DNA from: Tetragonia tetragonoides
Lineage: Eukaryota; Streptophyta; Magnoliopsida; Caryophyllales; Aizoaceae
Direction: 5' to 3'
DNA: 64,000 nt
NCBI GenBank assembly: GCA_038025085.1
Contig: CM076146.1
Span: forward strand, 24,374,501-24,438,500
The position numbers and the translations under genes are program-made. Below are positions 57,304-64,000 of this stretch, in pieces. The notes beneath the pieces are model-generated. The model was not told the DNA's origin. It ran no database searches and saw only the letters and a program-made list of their open reading frames with translations. How positions within the stretch are numbered: the stretch's first letter is position 1; every line of letters begins with the position of its first letter.

Positions 57304-59334
57304 TGTTTCCGGTGGAGTGGTGTTTATACTGGTCTCTTTTTCCTTTTCCCACCGGATCAGGGGTTTCTATCTGTGTCCGCTCTCTGACTTGAATACGTAT
57401 CGGTTTTTTATTTTTATTATTTTTTTTTTTATTTTTACTTTTGGTGCTATGGGATGAAACCGATGAAAGCTTTGTCAAATTGTCATTCCTCTTTGCCAAA
57501 TCCAAAAAATCTTATTCCCCTTATGGCTAAGACCAGTTTGTTTGTTGAGCTAGACCATGCTAGGGGTCAATTCGATAACAAGTTTTTTTTTTTTGTGAGA
57601 TTCGATAATAAATTTGATCAGACTGATTACGTGGAGAAAATGAGCAACCAAGGAAGTTTACCGAATTATTAAGGTAAAAGTATATAATCCTCGACCTCTT
57701 GCTGGCTGATCCTTGTAACTCTATCTAGGCTTAGTTATTTTTTCTTTTGTTTTTAACTTTTCTCCCATTCGCACAAGATATTATATTCGAATGGGCTATA
57801 CGGCCATATTGAGCATGGCCTCAATGGAGGATTAAGAAGCCACAATAGAACTAGCAGTGACCTTTAATTTATAGGAGTAACGTGTCTATTATGAAGTAGA
57901 TGAGATAAAATGTGACTTTAGTGAATAGGACTAAATTTGACATACAATTTTCTGCCCGTTAGCTTTAACAGATAAGCGAATTTTGACCGAGCTAATGGCG
58001 GGGGTATTTATCATTTTGTAGAAACAAGATTTTGATTGCTAATTTTATTTAGAGATGGTATTTGTGCAAGAAAGTTAGGAAGAGAGAAACCTAAATTTAT
58101 TACCGAACCACCTTAATTTCTCTAGTCTTTGTTTTCAACGTTGCTGCCACCACATTTGCTTGGACCTATTTGTTTTTGGTCCCGTTATCATAGGTTTCGC
58201 CTTTGCATCGGCTATGCTTGATTCATAAGCCACAATCAGGGTGTGATTTTTTTCCATTGAAGTAGACACCACAGAATTGATAAATAATAAGTGAGAGAAT
58301 AAGTATGTCACCGAATGGAACACCACTAAAATGAATAAAACTGATTACTATATGAGTATAGAACACACCCTCAATTTACTCTTTGTTTATTCTCCGATTA
58401 TAGTAACATTTCTATTAAGGAGTATCCACACTCCAGTCATACCGTAAAAAGTATATAATCAATTTAGTATGAAAATAATATACCTTATCCATAATTGTTG
58501 TAATTTGTTTGTAATATTGTATACATTCAAATAAATCTTATACATTCAATTTCTATCCATTTTAGCATTGGCCATTTCCAACCCAAGATCAAACCAAATC
58601 AACCCTAGTACTACCATCCCCAATCGTTTCCCTCAAAAAATACAGAAAAAAATAAAAAATAAAAACCTTATCATTTTCTAACCCTTGAACCGCAGGTCAG
58701 CAAGGTAGCACAAAGAGCGGGCTATGTTTCTTAGCTGGCCCATCATATAAAAGCCCTAGTAGACTTAAATCTCCAACCCACCGCTAAAACGGATCTTTTT
58801 TCAAACAACCATCACAATTTTATTTTTTATTTTTAAAACCTAAAAAAATCCACCAAACGATCATCTCAACTCTTTTAATCCAACGGCTCATATCCAATCC
58901 ATCTCCCTCTAACAACGACATTTTACCCGCGCAAAAAAAATAAAAATCCCCAAAATCCCATTTTCCAATTTTCCAATTTTCCTCTCATTTTTGCATTTTC
59001 CTTTTTATTTTTGGAAATTACCTGATTACCCTCCTTTCCTCCTAATACGAACGTTAAAACCGCTCTCCCTCTCTCTCTCCCTCTCCCTGTCCCTCTCTCT
59101 CTCTCTCCTCCCTTTCATATATATTTCCCCTTCCCGGCGATTTCAGCCCAAACACACCACATAAACTCACAAAACTCACACAATCAAAATAATCCCTTTT
59201 TCTCTCTCTTTCTCTCTCAACTTACAAGAAACCCTTATCAAACAAAACAAGATCAGACTTTTTCTCTTTAATCTCTCTTTTTTTTCCTTTCTGTTCTGGG
59301 TATTTGAATTTTGAGTTCTGGGTTAAGTGGGTTA
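57304..59334. other. Intergenic, divergent promoter region
   Basis: Lies between the minus-strand O-fucosyltransferase gene and the plus-strand DUF1639 gene. There is a CT-rich stretch at 59064-59112, CATATATATTTCC at about 59117-59129 (TATA candidate) and a pyrimidine-rich leader. No other gene is supported. Confidence 0.55.
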
Positions 59335-59856
59335 ATGGTGATTTCAACCACCGGCTGTGACGCAACGATGATGTCAGAAGAGAGATACTACGATAACGGT
59401 GACGATGATATGGAGATTGAGATGGAGATGGTATGAGAAAGATCTAGAAGCCTTCACAATTTCTCTTCTCTTCCTTGCTTTAACGTTAAGTGGGGCCGTC
59501 AAAAACAACTCCGGTGTGTCAAAGACGGCGCCGTTTTAAGTTCTTCTGATTACGAGTACCCTACGTCATCTTCCTCTCCTAACTACCGTTATCGCGATTA
59601 CGTCATCACCGGCGAAAACAAGCGGCGATCCGTTGAAACCAACGACAGTGGGATCGCGTCGATGAGAGAGAAACTGTTGTTGGAAATCAAGACCAAGGCG
59701 AGTCAGATGAAGACAGCGATTTTGAGTGGTGGTGGTGGTGGTGGTAATGGTAGCGCCGCCGTGAGTGGTGGTGATGCGGTGGTTGATGCGGTGGATGCAC
59801 GGCCGTGGAATTTGAGGATTAGGAGAGCGGTGTGTAAGGATCCTAACAACGGCTGT

Positions 59857-59921
59857 AACAGCAACAACAACAACGGCGATCGGAAAACTGGGATGTCCTT
59901 GTTGCCGGTGGAGATGAAATC
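59857..59921 (+). repeat. 65-bp host exon segment duplicated at 62778-62842
   Basis: Begins AACAGCAACAACAACAACGG and ends GGAGATGAAATC, identical by eye in both places. The second copy is inside the retroelement next to its right LTR. Confidence 0.95.
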
Positions 59922-60582
59922 TGATGTGAAATAAGTAACAAAACGGAAATTAACCTTTGATAGTATCACACAAAGGGATCTTGTTCAAGAATCACTCAAG
60001 AACAACTCACGAATCACTCGTAAGGGTTTCAACCTGAATCACTCAGTTTGAGGGGTAAATACTCACGTATTCAATAAATAATCATCAAAGCACGAGTTTA
60101 CAATAGAAAAGCTCTCCCCTATTTATAGACAAACAAATCTAAAGCTATTCGGAATCCTAATCCTAGTCCGAATAGGAAACTAACTACGAAAATTACTACA
60201 ATTTTAAAACGGACTAACTAACAGCTTTCCTAACACCTAATGGACTTCTAATACTAATAACAATCAGATAATTACTCTCCTAAACATATTCTAACTAATT
60301 AAGGGAATACTAAACGAAATCGAACTAAACAACTGATTACCTAGCGCCCAAGGCTCAAAACCGCCGGAACAGTTTCCTTGGCGCCCAAGGCTTCTTCTTT
60401 TCAGCTTCTAGTCATCTTCTTGCCACTCTAACATAGTTACCTCACACTTTACCTCACGTGGCATTATACTCTTGGCAATGAGAAGCTCAACATCAAGCAT
60501 TAACGTTTCAAGAACTGGGTTCTTGGACGTTCTTGATTCGTCGTCTTCTTGCTTGTCCTTTAACGTACTTGCTCCTGCATCA
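59922..60582 (-). repeat. 3' LTR of the gypsy element
   Basis: 661 bp; on the minus strand starts TGATGCAGGAGC and ends ..TTATTTCACATCA. It includes the last 58 codons of the pol frame. Confidence 0.93.
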
Positions 60583-62777
60583 ACCTCCCCTTCTTTAAAA
60601 GAATTTGCCCTCAAATTCGTATCCTCTAAGTAAGGGTTAAGATCACCAACATTGAAGGTTGAGCTCACGTTTCCATACTCACTAGGAAGATCAATCTTGT
60701 ATGCATTGTCTCCAATCTTCTCTAGAACTTGAAAAGGACCATCTGCTCGAGGCATAAGCTTGTTCTTGCGTCTAGAAGGAAATCTTTCTTTGCGCAGGTG
60801 TAGCCAAACTAAGTCACCAGGTTCAAATAGAACTTGCTTTCTTCCCTTGTTAGCTCTAGCTTGGTACCTTGAGTTCATCTTCTCTACTCGCGCACGAACT
60901 TGCTCACAGGTCTTCTTGAAAGCTTGTTGTCTTGCCTTGGCATCTACATTGATAACATCATCTCTAGGCAAAGACATGAAATCAATAGGCAAATAAGGAT
61001 TAATGTCATACACAATCTCAAATGGAGAACGACCCGTGGTAAATCCAGGTGTTCTGTTATATGCAAACTCCGCATGTGCTAGCTTAATATCCCAATCTTT
61101 TGTGCTTCTACTCACCAACCCTCTAAGCAAAGTACCAAGTGTCCTGTTTGTAACCTCGGTTTGCCCATCTGTTTGTGGGTGATGTGAAGTGCTAAAGAGT
61201 AACTTCGTCCCAACGAGTCTCCAAAGTGTCTTCCAAAAGTAACTCAGAAACTTAGTATCTCGATCCGACACAATGGTCTTGGGAATGCCATGTAGCCTCA
61301 CTATCTCTTTATAGAACAAGTCAGCAACATGAGAGGCGTCATCGGTCTTGTGACATGGCACAAAGTGCGCCATTTTGGACAATCTATCAACAACAACCAT
61401 CACAGCATCTTTTCCCCTTTGAGTTCTAGGGAGTGCCACAATGAAATCCATGCTCACACTCTCCCAGGGAATGCTAGGAACCGGTAATGGTGTGTATAAC
61501 CCTTTGTGAAAAGCACTCTTGGCCCGTTGACATGTAGCGCATCTCGTCACAATAGCATGTACATCTTTGAGCATCTTAGGCCAATAAAAGTGTTCTTGTA
61601 ACAGCTCAAGGGTTTTAGTTACTCCAAAATGTCCAGCTAATCCTCCCGAGTGAACTTCTCTAACCAATAGCTCACGTACAGAGGACCTAGGAACACAGAA
61701 CTTGTTCCTCTTGAATAGAAACCCATCTTGTATGAAATAATCACCATGCTCCCCTTCTTTGCAAGCTCTAAATGACTAAGAGAAATTAGCATCCTTGTCA
61801 TATAGTTCTTGGAGATGTTCAAAGCCTAGGAGCTTTGCTTCAAGTGTCACAAGCAAGTGGTTTCTTCGTGAAAGAGCATCAGCAACAACATTGCTCTTCC
61901 CATCTTTGTACTTGGCCGAGAATGTAAAACATTGTAGAAACTCTACCCACTTGGCATGTCTAGGGTTTAGTTTCTGTTGGCCATGAATGTACTTGAGAGC
62001 TTCATGATCCGAGTGCAACACGAAAGGCTTAGGCCCTAAATAATGGGACCAATGCTCCAAAGCTCTCACAATTGCATAGAACTCTCGATCATATGTAGAA
62101 TAATTCAACCGAGCTCCATTCAATTTCTCACTAAAATAGGCAATAGGACGTTTTTCTTGGATTAAAACAGCGCCTATACCTACCCCACTAGCATCACATT
62201 CAACTTCAAACAATCTATCAAAATCTGGTAACGCTAGAATAGGTGCTTGACACAACTTCTCTTTGACCTCAACAAAGGCCTTTTGCGCACTTTCACTCCA
62301 ATTAAACTCTCCTTTTTTCATTAATTCAGTAATAGGAGCAGTAATGGAACTAAAATTGCGTATAAACCTCCGATAAAATGATGCCAAGCCATGAAAACTA
62401 CGTACCTCATGTATATTGGTTGGAGCTGGCCATGAAGCCATAGCTTCTACCTTGGACGGATCAACATGTACACCATCTTTGGACACAATGTAACCAAGGA
62501 ATATAACCTTAGGAAGCATGAAATCACACTTCTCTAACTTGCCAAAAAGCTGTTGTTCCTTTAGCTTCTCAAATACGCGCTGTAGATGTACTAGATGTTC
62601 CCCGGTCTTGCTGAATATAAGAATATCATCAAGGTAAAGCACAACAAATTTACCAAGGAATGCTCTCAATACCTCGTTCATCAACCTCATGAATGTGCTA
62701 GGAGCGTTGCACAAGCCAAAAGGCATTACTAACCACTCATACAAACCATGTCGTGTCTTGAACGCGGTTTTCCATTC
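60408..62777 (-). pseudogene. Gypsy pol: partial RT, RNase H and integrase
   Basis: One minus-strand frame. It begins inside RT with [19 protein letters not shown], holds the RT active site YLDDILIFS, RNase H ([25 protein letters not shown]), one TAG stop at 61778-61776 (DANFS*SFRA), then the integrase zinc finger (HSGGLAGH, CATCQRAK). The core has Asp in SMDFIVALP, Asp in VSDRDTKF and Glu in DGQTEVTNRT. It ends ..TFNVGDLNPYLED, LRANSFKEGEVDAGAS and a 50-residue tail to EWQEDD. The tail is encoded across the polypurine tract and inside the LTR. N-terminal RT is absent because of the rearrangement at 62777/62778. Confidence 0.93.
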
Positions 62778-62842
62778 AACAGCAACAACAACAACGGCGA
62801 TCGGAAAACTGGGATGTCCTTGTTGCCGGTGGAGATGAAATC

Positions 62843-63503
62843 TGATGTGAAATAAGTAACAAAACGGAAATTAACCTTTGATAGTATCACACAAAGGGAT
62901 CTTGTTCAAGAATCACTCAAGAACAACTCACGAATCACTCGTAAGGGTTTCAACCTGAATCACTCAGTTTGAGGGGTAAATACTCACGTATTCAATAAAT
63001 AATCATCAAAGCACGAGTTTACAATAGAAAAGCTCTCCCCTATTTATAGACAAAGAAATCTAAAGCTATTCGGAATCCTAATCCTAGTCCGAATAGGAAA
63101 CTAACTACGAAACTGACTACAATTTTAAAACGGACTAACTTACAGCTTTCCTAACACCTAATGGACTTCTAATACTAATAACAATCAGATTATTACTCTC
63201 CTAAACATATTCTAACTAATTAAGGGAATACTAAACGAAATCGAACTAAACAACTGATTACCTAGCGCCCAAGGCTCAAAACCGCTGGAACAGTTTCCTT
63301 GGCGCCCAAGGCTTCTTCTTTTCAGCTTCTAGTCATCTTCTTGCCACTCTAACATAGTTACCTCACACTTTACCTCACGTGGCATTATACTCTTGGCAAT
63401 GAGCAGCTCAAGATCAAGCACTAACGTTTCAAGAACTGGGTTCTTGGACGTTCTTGATTCGTCGTCTTCTTGCTTGTCCTTTAACGTACTTGCTCCTGCA
63501 TCA
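62843..63503 (-). repeat. Second LTR, flanked by host exon sequence on both sides
   Basis: 661 bp. On its left AAATC and the 65-bp host exon copy; on its right AAATC and the true continuation of the exon. No primer-binding site follows it. Confidence 0.93.
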
Positions 63504-64000
63504 AAATCACCGAGGAGAGAGAAAGTGCCGTGAGCGAAGTTTACACCGACGTTATCGAAGCAAGAAATTGAGGAGGATTTTATGGCCATGATGGGTACAA
63601 GGCCAGCGAGAAGGCCTAAAAAAGGGTCCAAACACGTTCAGAAAACAATTGATGTAAGTGTTCAATTTTTTCAATTTTGTTGATTTTTGATGACGATTGT
63701 GAGAAATTTGAGATCTTTTTAGGGTTTATTTACTGTTGCATTGAGTCTAATAATTTTGGGGTTTTGTTTGCTGTTGCAGGGGTTGTTTCCGGGGTACTGG
63801 TTATCGGAGATTACAGCCGATATGTATAAAGTGAGCGAGAATCCTGAAGGTGGAAAGGTATGATTTTTATTTTTAATTTTGGAAATTGAGGGGTTTTTTT
63901 TTTTTGGTTTGATTTGGTTGTTTGTTGGTGTTTCTTGAAATTTGACTTGGGGTTCTGATTTTGGGTAATTTTGTGTTTTTGTTGTTTTTGCAGAGGTAGT

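Larger units (their letters stand above)
59922..63503 (-). mobile_element. Rearranged Ty3/gypsy element in the DUF1639 gene
   Basis: Outer target duplication AAATC at 59917-59921 and 63504-63508. The LTRs 59922-60582 and 62843-63503 are each 661 bp, TGATG..CATCA, with only a few differences. Between them are pol from mid-RT to the end (62777-60408) and a 65-bp host exon copy (62778-62842). The 5' part (primer site, gag, protease, N-terminal RT) is missing. The polypurine tract AAAGAAGGGGAGGT (about 60599-60583 on the minus strand) abuts the 3' LTR. Integrase C-terminal wording and pol reading into the LTR suggest the CRM lineage (inference). Confidence 0.92.
59335..63999 (+). pseudogene. DUF1639 family gene, broken by an LTR element and two stops
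   Basis: Exon 1 starts MVISTTGCDATMMSEERYY (59335), runs to 59921, and resumes after the inserted element at 63504 up to 63653. Exon 2 is 63780-63857 and the last exon 63994-63999 (AGG TAG). The signature lies at 63545-63857: QEIEEDFMAMMGTRPARRPKK, then GLFPGYWLSEITADMYKVSE, ending NPEGGKR. An upstream phrase RPWNLRIRRAVCK (about 59802) is also typical. Two in-frame TGA codons, at 59434-59436 (MV*ERS) and 63531-63533 (VP*AKF), sit where Arg would fit, as CGA to TGA. The function of DUF1639 proteins is unknown. All splice sites are normal, so the stops and insertion look recent. Confidence 0.88.

Noticed and set aside
60760..61082. Plus-strand frames over pol
   Set aside because: Antisense shadows of the integrase frame.

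Overview
The window is nuclear DNA from a plant, almost certainly a eudicot with a repeat-rich genome. The signs are spliced genes with GT-AG introns, plant-only families (DUF761, DUF1639, plant O-fucosyltransferase, F-box arrays, plant mobile domain), pyrimidine-rich leaders, a Stowaway-type MITE and Ty1/copia and Ty3/gypsy retrotransposons. Only two protein genes look complete: a DUF761 gene (52168-52698, minus) and a two-exon O-fucosyltransferase family gene (54142-57303, minus). Everything else is transposon sequence or broken host genes.

1-16.1 kb is a pile of Tat-lineage Ty3/gypsy sequence. A decayed integrase end (1-1228) is followed by two spliced-looking antisense genes (1664-3158 and 4046-7047), a tandem repeat array (7660-8445), a polypurine tract and an LTR (8587-9978) that also has a primer-binding site on its right. 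A second family follows as two LTRs in opposite orientation (12236-13787 minus, 14761-16085 plus), with a minus-strand gag fragment (10172-10840). GC-rich GCGG/CCGC palindromic sequence sits upstream of each of these transcription units.

16.1-28 kb holds no recognisable host gene. It has a degenerate telomere-like block and two adjoining non-autonomous elements bounded by inverted sequence (about 17885-22445 and 22457-26112). The first carries arrays of an AAGTGACC motif and two 70-nt tRNA-like genes in opposite orientation; the second carries a TTAACCC tandem array. Long CA, A, CT, TG and TA microsatellites are scattered through the region.

28-40.2 kb is a wrecked ALKBH1-type (2-oxoglutarate/Fe(II) oxygenase) gene on the minus strand. 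Its exons carry frameshifts and its iron-binding motif is damaged. Its 3' part is present twice in tandem. A nearly intact copia element (29148-34165, target duplication TCCCC) lies between the copies, and a gag-protease-only LTR element (35787-38748, target duplication GATAG) sits in an intron.

41-51 kb is a duplicated block of F-box genes: three copies, two broken and one shortened. Fragments of non-LTR retrotransposon (zinc-binding and RNase H domains), a 95-bp MITE and a poly(A)-only insertion lie between them.

59.3-64 kb is a DUF1639 gene on the plus strand, broken by a Ty3/gypsy element with a target duplication of AAATC. The element's inner junction contains a second 65-bp copy of the host exon, the mark of a recombination event after insertion. 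All family calls are from memory of conserved motifs; no searches were run.
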